A DNA stretch of 64,000 nucleotides from Galerina marginata (lineage: Eukaryota; Basidiomycota; Agaricomycetes; Agaricales; Galerinaceae): assembly GCA_023014335.1 (NCBI GenBank), contig JAECYW010000002.1, forward strand, positions 62,001 to 126,000. Reading direction: 5' to 3'. The notes under the pieces are model-generated. The model saw nothing but the letters and a program-made list of their open reading frames with translations, made no database searches and was not told the DNA's origin. Of this stretch, positions 11,648-23,021 are shown in pieces. The stretch's first letter is position 1, and every line of letters starts with the position of its first letter. The translations under genes and the position numbers were made by a program.

Positions 11648-13767
11648 CTAAACTTCTGCGTAGTCTGCCAGAACTGGCTTTTTTCGAATCGTTCGACGAG
11701 GTCGTCTAGTAGTAGAAGGTCCTGCAATGTTCCTTGGGGAAGCCACAAACTCTTCGTCCGAATCGCGGGGCATGGCGGCGTCGCTCTGGCTCTCGTCCTC
11801 CACCTCCGAAGAATCAGACTGGATGTGGGATTGAGCTTTAGCTTTCCTAGCCTGTCGTTTAGGAGCTGTTGTACTCTTCGTTGCCCTGTCGTTGCCCTTC
11901 CCTTGCTCCTCTTTCTTACGGTCGTCGGCAGCGATTAAATTATCGTAGTTCGCAAATTTCGCCTTCATGTCGTTGGCGAAAACATGGTCATACATCACAC
12001 ACGTCATCCGAATGATGTCAATTCCCTGCACAGGAGTTAAATTTGAAGGCACTTAATGATAAAACCCGTTTAGTCACTAACCTCGTCTCCGTTTGAGAAA
12101 GCAGAAATGATGTCTTCTTCAGTAAGAGGGATGCCTTTTTTGTGTTTGATTGCTGCCATTTCAGCATTGATGAGGTCCTCTTCGACCTTTTTGTCGTCTT
12201 CAGGAATGGCGCCAGTTTTTCGGAGGGCGATGCGAGCGCGCATCGAGACGTAAACATCGAAGGCCTTTTTTTTCAAGACTAATTTTGCCCACTCTTTCCT
12301 GACCTGCAGGATAAATAAAAAAAAGAATCCGATCAGCGGACTTAGTCAATGTGCTTCCACTGGATTTGGATTACATACCACAAGAGTTTGACTCTTGAAC
12401 TGTCCTGCCGTCATTTTTCCACAAAGGACGTTCGTATATTCTCCAAGATAGTGCCAGACGGCAGGCGTAGTGCTCGATAACTTGCAGAAGAGTGTCCATG
12501 GAGGGTTTGACAGAAGTTCATGGCGAGAAGCGAACACGAGCCCAGGCTCTCCAGGCTGGCTTGGCATGGCTGGGTTCAGGTCGAGCACAGGGAAGACGAG
12601 CCGCCTTTGCACTGGGCCGGAGGGGTTCATATCTTCTTGGATAAATTGTAGGAATTGCTGATCGCTACCGCCATACGCCAGTCGGAGGAACTTCCGCGGA
12701 ACCTGGATGTCGAGTGGTCGAGGCGTGATCTTGAGAGCCGGGGCGGATTTGAGATACAGTTTAACAGTATCATCTGGAAGGATGAAGACATCTTTAGCTT
12801 TGACTTTTATCCTGGGCTTCGGTTTGTCCTATATTAAAACTGTGAGATGGTGTCAGGGTTATAGGTAGTATCCCGTACTTCTTTGGGTGACGCCTTTAGC
12901 ATAACAACTGAGGATGTCGACGAATCTGCACTAGATGCACCATCATCGCTTAAACATTCTCCTTCCCGTTCAGTTGAACCTTTAGTTTTGGCAATGCGAG
13001 GGCCGTCGTTGATTTTCTCCCTCCTTTTCCGTTCCGATGGGGATAATTTAACAGAAACCTTCGGGGGCAGTGGAGTCGAAATTTTTGGAAGCTGTCCAAC
13101 TGGTTCCACTTTCCCAGATGGAGATTCCAAGCCCGGAGACACAGGTCGAGGTCGAGATGAGCCCTCAGCTCTCGACGAACTAGGAGCGGAATCAGGGTTC
13201 CTGGTTGGATTGCTAGTTTCGACTTGGGGGTGAATCTGTTCCTGAGTCGTCGCTGGAGTTGCGGTAGATGTCTACAAGAATACAGATCAGTCTTCATAGG
13301 CAGAAAATCGAGGGTAGCAAATAACCTCTCTCTGTTTTTGTTTCTTGCGGGGCGGTTCAGGTATTTCCACAATCTCATCAGACGAAGGAGACCGTGCCTT
13401 GGCAGCACTTCAGCGGCAAGGAAAGCTAAAGATAATTAGGAACCCACCCGTGTCAAAAACGGCGGCGGTTGAGGTTGTCTCGAAAGTTTTTCGACATGCT
13501 TTGGCTCTTCCTGAGATCAATTCAATCAATATGATGCAGCTCGCTGAACAATGATAGAAGGGAGGAGAAACATACCTGTCGCTTGCTGGCCATATAGAGC
13601 TGTCCAAGAGAGGCCTGTGTCTCCATCAGCTGCTCTTTTAAAACAGAGTTCTCTCGTTCTAGAGCTTCGAGACTGTTTTTCAATCGTACATTCTCCTGAA
13701 GAACTTCGTTAAGAGTAGGAGTGTCTGCGACATCGCGAGATTTGGACGTTTCTGCAGCGGGAGCCAT
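11648..13767 (-). CDS. DUF6697-like protein, copy B, 589 aa
   Basis: Seven phase-0 exons: 13767-13576, 13510-13448, 13397-13326, 13271-12879, 12828-12379, 12303-12082, 12025-11648. Same architecture as copy A: coiled coil (LKNSLEALERENSVLKEQL), Pro/Ser linker, FLRLAYGG and PSQPGEPGLVFASRHE globular domain, KKAFDVYVSMRARIALRKTG segment, basic then acidic tail. The tail lacks the AT-hook-like run of copy A and the last residues are shorter. It has no counterpart of copy A intron 4: the two exons are one here. Exons 2 and 3 align codon for codon with those of copies A and C, which fixed the splice sites. Confidence 0.75.
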
Positions 13768-14525
13768 ATTGCTTCATAGATTGGTCGAACTTGTGCTGTG
13801 AAAGACAGCCCCAAGTTCACCGTGTGTAATATACCTTATCGAGCCCATAATTTTGCAGCCCTGCCCTACCCTGCGTCGAATTTCGATGGACCTAGATTAT
13901 TCATGGCACAGACGGAACCTGGTGGCCAAGGGTTGAAAGGAGAGCGTATCACGCAATCTTGAAGTAAAAGATATCAGACTTATGTCGTGTTCTCGAACAA
14001 GTCGGACGAACGAGATGGTGAGGGGAAAACAGGTGCCGTTGGGGAAACTATTCCCACGCGTGGCACCTTTTTGAAATCAATGGATTATCGTGCTACAAGT
14101 CGGTACTAAGACGCACGGGCATGCCTGTGGGGGCATGCCGGTCTCCTATCTACATGAATATGTATAGTCTACGCAATGAACTCTAATGGGACAAGTTATG
14201 GGTGTATTGTTGTGAAGCTGAAATGTTTCGGAGCGGAAAAGGGTGGGGTATATGGGGCCAATTCGGCGGGTATCGTAATTTAAGAATGAGAACAGAGAAG
14301 GGAGCAGGGATGGGAGCGGGAATGGGGGCGGGCTTAGAACTCGGGACCGTCCTACGCGTGGCACCTTGAAATCAAACAAATCTATATTTTTGTCAAATTT
14401 TTGCTTTTGCTGTGAAAGGAAGGAGGTAGTAGTTCCAAAGTAGTTCCAATACGTTGAGAGCCAGGATACACAGTATATGCCATGCTCATTACAGCTAGGA
14501 AGGACATAACTAATTGTCTTTCAGG
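13768..14525. other. 5' flank of copy B; no gene
   Basis: No coding signal. The block at about 13855-14080 resembles the 5' flank of copy C at about 16830-17330: both contain CCTGCGTCG, a TTCCCACG-GTGGC-C-like motif (14055 and 17303; a further copy near 14350) and a run of similar words in the same order. This indicates that the tandem duplication unit included upstream DNA. The minus-strand frame at 14146-14379 is low complexity and not convincing. Confidence 0.45.
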
Positions 14526-14735
14526 CAGACATAATTTGCCACAGGAGCCACGCCTCTCGTCGGAGCCATATCTTCGTCCGAATCGCCTGGTAATGGGGAC
14601 GTCGCTCTACTCTCATCCTCCGAGTCCACCGCTAGATGGGTAGGGGCTTGAGGTTCCAATTCAGCGCTTTGGGTTTGCTTCTAATTTTGGCTGTACCTTT
14701 GGCCCTTTTCCCCCTTCCCCTTTTCTCATCGGCGA
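14526..14735 (-). pseudogene. Relic of a fourth DUF6697-like gene tail
   Basis: Immediately downstream of the copy C stop codon the DNA repeats the end of that gene in degraded form: on the plus strand ATAATTTGCCACAG (14532), GGAGCCATATCTTCGTCCGA (14560-) and the following GTAATGGGGACGTCGCTCT match 14760-14905 of copy C with small deletions and stops. Only the acidic C-terminal exon is represented. It is a short tandem duplicate or the remnant of a lost fourth gene. Confidence 0.65.
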
Positions 14736-14736
14736 G

Positions 14737-16712
14737 CTAATCGTCTTCATCGTCTGTCAGGAGGATATAATCTGCCACAGCCCGAGAAGGCCTGCTCCTC
14801 GTCCGAGGTCGATCATTGGCCGACGCAGATGGTCCTGCCATACCTCTTGTAGGAGCCATATATTCTTCGTCCGAATCGCCTGGTAATGGAACGTCGCTCT
14901 GGCTCTCGTCCTCTACCTCTAGATAATCAGGCTGGCTTCGGGTAGGGGTTTTGGGCTTCCTGCTCTGCCGTTTAGGATTGCTCTTTGCCCTGCCGTTGCC
15001 TTTCTCTTTTGCTGGCTTTTTTCGTTTCTCATCAGCGACCATGGTATCGTAATTTGAATAGTCCGCCTTCATACGGTTGGCAAAAACGTGGTCGTACTTC
15101 GTGCAAGTCATCCGGATGATGTCAATTGCCTGAGCGACAGTTACGGTCAGTACATTAGTAATAGACGAGTAGAAAATATGATTGGCAGACCTCTTCTCCT
15201 TGTGAGAATGCAGCAATGACGTCCTCCTCGGTCACAGGTAGGCCACCATTGGCCCTAAATGCAGCCATTTCAGCATTAATAATATCTTCTTCGATGTTTT
15301 TGTCCTCCACCGGAATGGCACCAGCCTTGCGGAGGGCAATGCGAGAGCGCATCGAGACATAGCAATCGAAACTCTTTCCCGTCAAAATTAACTCAGCCCA
15401 TTTTTTTTGGACCTAGAACAGCAGGAAACACGAGGGATCAGCAAAAACAATCGAGCACTTTAGGTTCGAGTAACGCACCACCAGAGTCTGGCTCTGGAAC
15501 TGCGCAGCTGTCATCTTCCCACACAAGACACTCTCGTAGTCTCCGAGATAGAGCCAGACCGCAGGAGAGCCTTTCGATAGCTTGCAAAAAAGTGACCATG
15601 GAGGATTCGACAAAATCTCATGGCGAGAAGCAAATAAGAGCCCTGGTTCTCCGGGTCGGGTCGGCATGACAGGATTCAGATTGAGCTGAGGGAACACAAT
15701 CCGTTTCTTCACTAGACCGGAAGCTCCTTTTTTGTTTTCGGTAAATTGGATGTACTGCAGGAATTGTTGGTCACAACCGCCGTATGCTAGGCGAAGAAAT
15801 TTACGAGGGACCTCTAGGTTCATGGGGGATGGCGTGATTTTGAGAAAGGAGGCTGATTGGAGGTACCGCCGTACAGTGGCATCCAGTAGGGCGATTGCAT
15901 CATCTTTGATCTTGATTTTGATCCTGGATTTGGGCTTGTCCTGGTCAGAAGCTCAGATAATGTTTGAAATGCGCTGGAAGTGATGTACTTCTGTAGGCGA
16001 AAGGCCACGTTCGGTAACTGAGGATGCTGAAGAATAATTGCTAGCAGAATTTGCTTCGAACTGGAGCCCATCACTGGCGATTTCAGCTGTGACCTTGTGG
16101 GATTCATGTAAGTATCAACGACTTTGAATCATGGAGACTTCCCTCACCTTCGGTATAGGGATGAATCCATCATGTATTTCGGCCTTTATTTTGGGCTTCA
16201 TTTCTGAAGGCGACGATTTAATCTTCGAAGATTCAGACACAGAGATGATAGCCTTCGGCGGAGTCATAGGTATTGTTTGTAAATGCAGCTTCTTGCGAGG
16301 AGATTCCGGTGCCTCTACGATTTCAACAGAAGGAGAGCGCGACTGGGTGCACACCTCAGTTGCTAGGAAAGTCACGATATAGATTTAAATTCACCCGCTT
16401 TAGCGCCTGCTCAGGACACGACGAAGGCCTTGAGAAGATTGACCGTCCCTATGGTGAAGATCCAGTCATTAAATGGTGGACAATTATGGAAGAGAAACAT
16501 ACCTGTCGGGTTGATGTCACGACGTATCGCCCAAGCGTGGCTTGCGTATCCTTCAACTCTTCTTCAAGAGCGCTGAGACTTGCTTTGAGTTGTGCATTCT
16601 CCTCAAGGCATGCCGCAAGTTCCGCACGAACTTTGCTTATGGTGCTAAGATCTGCATCGTCGACTGGCTGCTTCGTAAAACTAGACTTGGAGGTTCCCGT
16701 AGTGGCAGGCAT
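14737..16712 (-). CDS. DUF6697-like protein, copy C, 546 aa
   Basis: Seven phase-0 exons: 16712-16503, 16448-16395, 16342-16148, 16093-15989, 15940-15479, 15412-15191, 15129-14737. Coiled coil (AACLEENAQLKASLSALEEE), shorter linker, FLRLAYGG domain with PTRPGEPGLLFASRHE and YLGDYESVLCGK, then SFDCYVSMRSRIALRKAG and a basic/acidic tail ending TDDEDD. Compared with copy A it lacks intron 3 (exons 3 and 4 are fused) and keeps intron 4, the opposite of copy B. Start at 16712 rather than the in-frame upstream Met at 16793 because it aligns with the MP/MA starts of the paralogues. Confidence 0.75.
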
Positions 16713-17476
16713 TCGACTGGTTAAAATAATGGTTTCCGTTTGACTGACAGGGGCAAGAGGAAACGAACATGAGTGTGATTTATGTAATTTCACCCTTTTA
16801 CATCACCAATACGTATTACCAGCTGCTCAACCCTGCGTCGTTTTTCTTTCTTTCACGAGATAAACAGGATTTCAAGAAGTATGTTATTACTAGAGATAAA
16901 CGAACTATGAAGTCAGATATATGTCGTATGTTTGTCCCAAAACTACGAGCGTCACCTTTCATCACCTTATGGTGAACCCGCAACGCTCAACTCTGAAGAG
17001 ACTTTACTAGCCGAATCCCCGTAGTCCCACCCAACCTCAAGACAAGGCCGAGCGGCAAGGATGGTCGAATAGATCGATATTCCATGAACGTAACAGGCCT
17101 CAAGTGTGTGAATGAACTGAGGCCTTGACTATGTTTATGGGTCGGAAGAAAATCATTTCAGCGCCTGAGAGGAATGGGAATCACGCATTAATTGGAGAAA
17201 AGATATCAAAATTATCAAATCGTCGAAAGACAAAAAGGAGGAGATGGCGGTGGAAGATAGAACGCGTTTGCTTGGCGGTGGCATTATAAGAAAAATATTA
17301 TTCCCACGGATGGCCCCTTAGATCCAAACAATGCCATATGTCGTCGTCGTCGTCGACCATGATGTCAACCCATCTTCCTCTCCAATATCATGTCCAGAAT
17401 CCGTTTTCATTGAATTCCCGATTCTAGTCCCATTTTAAATTCTTTCTGTTCTGTTGACCTCAGACTTCTAAGCTCA
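16713..17476. other. Intergenic between copy C and the SHOC1-like gene
   Basis: Divergent promoter region. It contains a short (GTC)n microsatellite at about 17340-17357 and the duplicated upstream block shared with 13855-14080. No coding signal seen. Confidence 0.5.
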
Positions 17477-20400
17477 ATGTCTACTGACCACCTCGAATCA
17501 GCAGAATTTCGTCTGCATATTCGCAGCCTTCTCTACGAATACTCAATATCTCATTACACGACTAACTATGTGACTTTCACCGAAGACTTGGTCTCTGAGG
17601 TGAGTTAGCGCTTCTTTTCGCGTCAGTTGGTCGTTTCTAACTTTCAGTTCTCTAGTTCCTCGAGGGCCTCAAACCCGTCCCCCTTACTGACCCATACTCA
17701 TTCGTAATCTCAGTTGACCCGATCCAAAAGCTTTTTGAGAGATATTCACTGTCGACGCTTCAACCGTACGACGAGAATGCGGAAACAAGCACTGAAGCAA
17801 TATCCTATATCAAGAACGTCATGCGATCAACACCGGGCCCGCCGAAAACAGACAGACTGATATTTACCGACGAGACTTCTTGTGGGTACTTCTGCTCAAG
17901 GGATCCGAGCTTCAACTGATCCATTTAATAAATAGATGAACCGTTACCAGAACCCTTTATTCCTGCCTTAACTCGTGCTGCTCGTAAACAAACGCCTAAG
18001 CTGGGCAAGAAAACAAAGCCAGTCTTATTGGAAAGCTATCAGGAACTACTGCAATCTCAGAAAATGAGTTCTATCCATGTAGAGGCCATCGAAGATGAGA
18101 AATTGATCCCTGAGGAAATTTTGTACGACATTAAAATTTCTAGAGGTCTTGATGTAACTGCGCCTTTCGCTGACACGATGGTACTAAAAATTCTAGACAA
18201 CTCAAACTTACCATCAACCCCGAAGAACTGCCTGCCGTTAAAGTTATTCTCCAGTCAACAGTAGACATGCTGCGGCCACAAAAGCCCTACAAGAATAAAT
18301 ATCTCGACCCTGTCTTCCTATGCGGAGAGCACTCTTCAACTTACGAATTGCCCGAAGAAGTGTTCATGCCAATTTTCCCGAGGTCTCGACTTCCTGGATC
18401 TGGTACACGAGGCTCCATCAGCCATCTACCAGGATTGAAGAGCCTCGCCGATCTTCCTTCCGTCGTCATGAACAAGATTGACGGTCAGAGCTCTGATCCT
18501 GATATTTCCATGCAAAATTTGGTCACCGTGGATGGGTGGGGTGCGTTTTCAACCTGCCATTCTTGTCTTTTATTCTGATATACGATTGGTTCTGCAGAAA
18601 CTATCAGGTCATCTCCTCCATCCACTCCATCTGCCTGGAATAGCGACAGTGAAGGCCAGCTTGACCAACTATTTCTCGCATCTTCTCCGATTACGGAACC
18701 TCCGCTAGTAGAAGAGATAGCAAAGTCGAAGATGGGTAGGCCTTTCATTTTGTTCGTCGCGCTTAGATGCTAAGGAGTGCATCAGAAGAAGTACTTATAC
18801 CTCGTTCACGACAAATAGGAGGAAGCAGTGGGATCACACCACAGATCCTAGCTGGAAAAACGTTTGTCACTTATTTCATCCCTCTTGTCCAAGTGAAATC
18901 TCATGATGTTAACAGGTTACAGAGCTTCCTCCAGCCACTTTTATGCCCACTCAAACCCGAAATTAGTCAGGTAGCCATTGCCAATCCTCAACCCCAGTGT
19001 TCGTCGCCAACACCATCCTCTCTTGCCGGTCAACCTGCCTCTGAACTCGAGGACAAAGATTCGATTGTCAGCAAGGCCTTGTCAAAGGAGGACCCACAGA
19101 ACCAAGATCTCGATAGCGAACTAAAGGCGCTGTACCAAGTCCCCGGGTTGCCTAACCTCATGAACGAGATGCTTGAGGCAAAACACGACATGCTCTGGGA
19201 AGGTAAGGTGTTTCAGGTTCTAAATTTGGCTTGTCTGATGTACCAATATTCCTCCAGTCCCACAGCTCCAAGGGCCAAACATCCACCCGCCGAACGGCCT
19301 GCACGTACCCAAGGCATTCGCTGACTTCCTCATCCCGCCTGCCACGGGCAACGACAGCAAAACACGGAATCACTACATCAAGTCAATAAATCCGGCCCAT
19401 CAATTTTTGAAGAAAGCCAAAGGACGACAGTCTCTAGGACTCGAGCTATCCTGGATGTCGGTCTGCCTTTTTCTGACCGATTTGATTGATGACATATTGA
19501 ACCTTTTGCTTCAAGACCTTTCACAGTCGACAAGAGGCTGCCTTCGGTGGTTGAACTCGTTGGAGTTGCGGAACTCTTTGATGACCATACATATGGCGAG
19601 ATATGCGATGATCATTCTGCCTTGGTCGCAACCGAGAAGCTCTTGAAATCGCTGGATCTGAATTCAGGCCTTGACGGCACCAACTCGCTGGAGGTTGTAG
19701 TTGAACGCAGCTACTCCTTGACCGAGGAGACGTCGTCCTTGTATTGTCCGCCAGATTTATTTGACGATTTCAAGATTATTCTGAACAGACAAGAGCGTCG
19801 GAGGCTGGCAAAGCTTGAAAATCGCCTTGATCCTGAAGACGATGAGGTGGATTGTGCTACCGATAACGTCAACGCTCCTGAACAATCTCCGGCCACGATA
19901 GTTCACGAAGAGCAACAAGATCTAGAACAGTCCAGTGGCGTTGATGAAAGGGTCGAGGATGAGAGACCTGTCAAGCGTCCTAGGTTGGAAAATTATGGGG
20001 TTTTTGATGCAATCGTGACAGAAGAACATCGTCCTCATCGTCCTGCTATGGATGAACTCGCCCCCAGTCACGACGATGAGGCCTTTGGACCTGAACTCGA
20101 ATCATCAGGCTTCTTCCTATCTCCGGACGAAGAAAAAGAAAACTGGCCGCCCCTCTCCTCTTCTTCCGGATTCATGGACGAGCTCGACGAAGATCCTTAT
20201 GAACAAAACTGGTCTGCTGGTTACCAAGATTATCCAATGCATCTGCAGCCGGCCTACGAAGAATCTCTCACCAATGATAACTACGACGACTTCCGCCAGG
20301 AGATGGATATTAATGCAGGCGGAGGCAGCTTTGAGCCTCTGTCATTCGATTCTCGGTATCCCGCTTCTGGTGCTGCACAAAACTCCAGAACTTTAAATTA

Positions 20401-21645
20401 TACCCAAGAACGCCAAGTACCCATGGTGGCAGAAGCTGAAGACCTTTCTATGCAGATTTTGGGCGATGATATGGAAGATGTTGACACCAATGCTAGAGAA
20501 ACTGTCGTTCCTAGAATCCTAATTCCATTGGCCTACGAACCCGAAATTGCCTCTCACGCGCTGGGGATCTCCGCCTTCGCTCAGCTCCGTTCTCGTAAAA
20601 TCTCAGAATCGAAACCCATTCTGATGCCTGAACAGCCTCCAGCCCTTCCGATTCCAGGTCCAGCAGCAAAACCTGATGACGAACCGCGCGGAGCTCCTCA
20701 AGACATATTCGATCAAGACACGTTAGTCCTGCCACAAACAGCGTTCAGCATCGCGCGTCAGATCCACCGATACATGGCATCTCTCGACCTCATCCAGAAA
20801 CACGGTCTCGTCCGGCACCTTCGCTCAGAAGAATGCTCCGTCGAGCTGATCGAGCGACAAACGCTAGGCAGCGTGGATCTCATCCTCGACCCGTCGTGCG
20901 CTGTCATCTTTCTCTCAGTGTTCACCCTCCCGGCACGGTGCGACGCGTACGTGGAGCGGGTCTCGCAGCAGTCGTGGAAGTTTTCGCATCTGCTCGTCGT
21001 GTTCGAGGCGTACCCTGAGCATTTTGCCAGAAAATCGACCAAGCCTAGGAATGCGTCGGAGCTGTATGCATACACGCCTCCTATAGTCAAGGCCGTCAAG
21101 AAGTTCAGGCGGAACGTCAGCATTGCGGAGGCCTGTGGGACGAAGCGCGTTGGGACAAAGGTCCAATATGCCTTTGCCGACAGCGTGCAGGAGGCTGCTT
21201 TGCTGACGAGGTGGTATGGCGATCTGGCGGAGGAGAGAGATGTGACGTCTGGTCTTGTTTGGGGCGAGAGAGAGTGGCTGAGCGCTGATTTTCTCGAGGT
21301 ATGCACGTTCGATCTCGCCATGGTGTTCGAAATCTTCGATGAAGTGTACTAACATTCTGTCTTCGAAAATCTAGGACGAGGAGCAATGCTTGGCTGGCAT
21401 CAACGGCATGAACCACTTCACGGCATCCATGATCCTCAGCCAACAGACTCTGCAAGATTTCATAGACCTACTACCAGAGGAACGACTCGAAATGTGTTCC
21501 GGGTGGATTGGAGATGACGCGCTGGTATGTTTCATGTTATAATCCTCTCTGGAGGTTGGCTGCTGATAGTGAATTGTAGTCACAGTGTAATGCTGATATT
21601 GAGAATCGGTGTCAGGCTATGGCAATTTCTTCCGACCTATCATAG
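17477..21645 (+). CDS. SHOC1/ZIP2-like meiotic XPF-family protein, about 1191 aa
   Basis: Eleven exons: 17477-17599, 17656-17881, 17936-18122, 18197-18540, 18598-18735, 18789-18861, 18916-19202, 19258-19456, 19516-21298, 21375-21524, 21580-21645; every phase closes. The middle carries ELSWIPFTVDKRLPSVVELV and a long acidic linker. The C-terminal 300 residues read as a degenerate XPF nuclease fold (VDLILDPSCAVIFLSVFTLP, then SWKFSHLLVVFEAY) followed by a helix-hairpin-helix region (INGMNHFTASMIL, then FIDLLPEERLE). No ERKxxxD catalytic motif is visible, as in SHOC1/ZIP2, which bind branched DNA with SPO16 and stabilise crossover intermediates in meiosis. The donor at 19457 (GTCGGT) is weak and that junction is the least certain. 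Assignment is by fold-level resemblance. Confidence 0.6.
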
Positions 21646-22135
21646 TTGAGAGCCTGTTGAACGTTGGACACCCCAAGTTCCAACTGGCCCGCAGCTGCTC
21701 AGACATAAGTCATTATATTCCCATCCTCGCTCCGCAATATTTCCACTAGGACCGCAACCCAGATCCCAATCCATCCTCTGTTGAAAACCGACAACCCGTT
21801 AACATTACATCTTCACCTCGTCCACATGTGTTGAGTTCACTACTAGCATGACAAAGCTTCATCCATCATTGCCAACTTGGCTGGTCATATAACTGTTAAC
21901 ATGGGATTACCAGGCGAATAAGAAATTGAATGGTATTTTAACCTCTAGCGCGATGAACACAAAAGATTCTTATCGACTGGCCATCGAAGGAAGTCACTGG
22001 CCCACCAAAGTTTTATGCTATACGATAAAGTCCATGGGTATTATCCGAATTCAAAATTCATAAAAAGATACGTAAACCGAAACGATCTAGCAAGTCGTCA
22101 TCAATAACTACGCTTCCGCCACCGTATCATGGGGA
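21646..22135. other. Convergent 3' intergenic region
   Basis: AT-rich stretch between two genes that face each other (stop at 21645 on plus, stop at 22136 on minus). No coding or structural signal seen. Confidence 0.5.
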
Positions 22136-23021
22136 TCACAGAAGAGCAGCAAGGCCCAGGGCGAACAAAGCCTGCGCCACGAACATTTCATGACTAATGT
22201 ATATTCCAAGCAGTGAGCAAACAGCAGCATATCGAAATTTTTTACACACCTGGAGGTCTTGATGGCAGAGTTTTTCGTAGGGGGTGGTGTGGTACCGGCT
22301 GATGAGCTACCCCCTCCTGTGGTGCTCGGAGGTTCTGCAGTCAGAATTAGTTCATCGCTATCCATGATGACACTGATGAACAAGACGTACTGGTGCCACC
22401 TGTCGCGGCGCTGAGTGGGAAAGTAGTAGCAGTGCTTGCCTGGGTAGGAGCTTGGCCACTCAGCACAGTCGATCCTGGAACGTCGCCGCTGTTTGGGGAA
22501 CCGCAAGTAAACCCAGCGTTCTCAGTGACGAGACACTGAGTGCCAGACGGGCAGCACCAATATCCTGGGTCGTTCGGGACATAACCGGGGATGTTCGGTA
22601 GGTAGTCGGTACACAAGAACCACGAGGGGTCGGAGCACTGTACCGCAGATATTCAAAAACCTGCGTTGGTCTGATATCTGAATACTTACCTTAGGCGCCT
22701 CAAAGATTTGCTCGGTGCAGTCGGTGTCTGAACAAAGGCTTGTCAACCAGCATCCGATAAAGAGCAGTGGAAAGACCCACTTGTTGGGCAACACACGCCA
22801 TCGGAATTATGAAAACAAAATGTACCGCTTGGACAGCATATTTCTTGGGCAATGCCACCTCCACAGTCAACTTGACCTGTTGAACACGTCGGAAGTCGAG
22901 TCGCAAATCCACCGCCAACACCGTTATTTGCCTGGCGAACAATGAGCCCTGAAATCAGGCTGCTTGCTTCAACGGTAGTGAGCGCAGTAGCGAGAGCAAC
23001 GACCAAGGTAAGGGGATACAT
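22136..23021 (-). CDS. Secreted cysteine-rich protein with likely GPI anchor, 219 aa
   Basis: Exons 23021-22781, 22727-22690, 22637-22400, 22334-22250, 22193-22136 (220 codons). N-terminal signal peptide (MYPLTLVVALATALTTVEA), then cysteine-rich modules with CC pairs (EICCPSGTFC, DGVCCP, YWCCPSGTQC), a Ser/Thr/Gly-rich stretch and a hydrophobic C-terminus FVAQALFALGLAALL with no charged tail, as expected for GPI attachment. Proteins of this type are common cell-surface proteins in agarics; no function is known to me. The last exon was chosen because only that acceptor gives the hydrophobic tail; an alternative acceptor gives a polar end. Confidence 0.7.
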
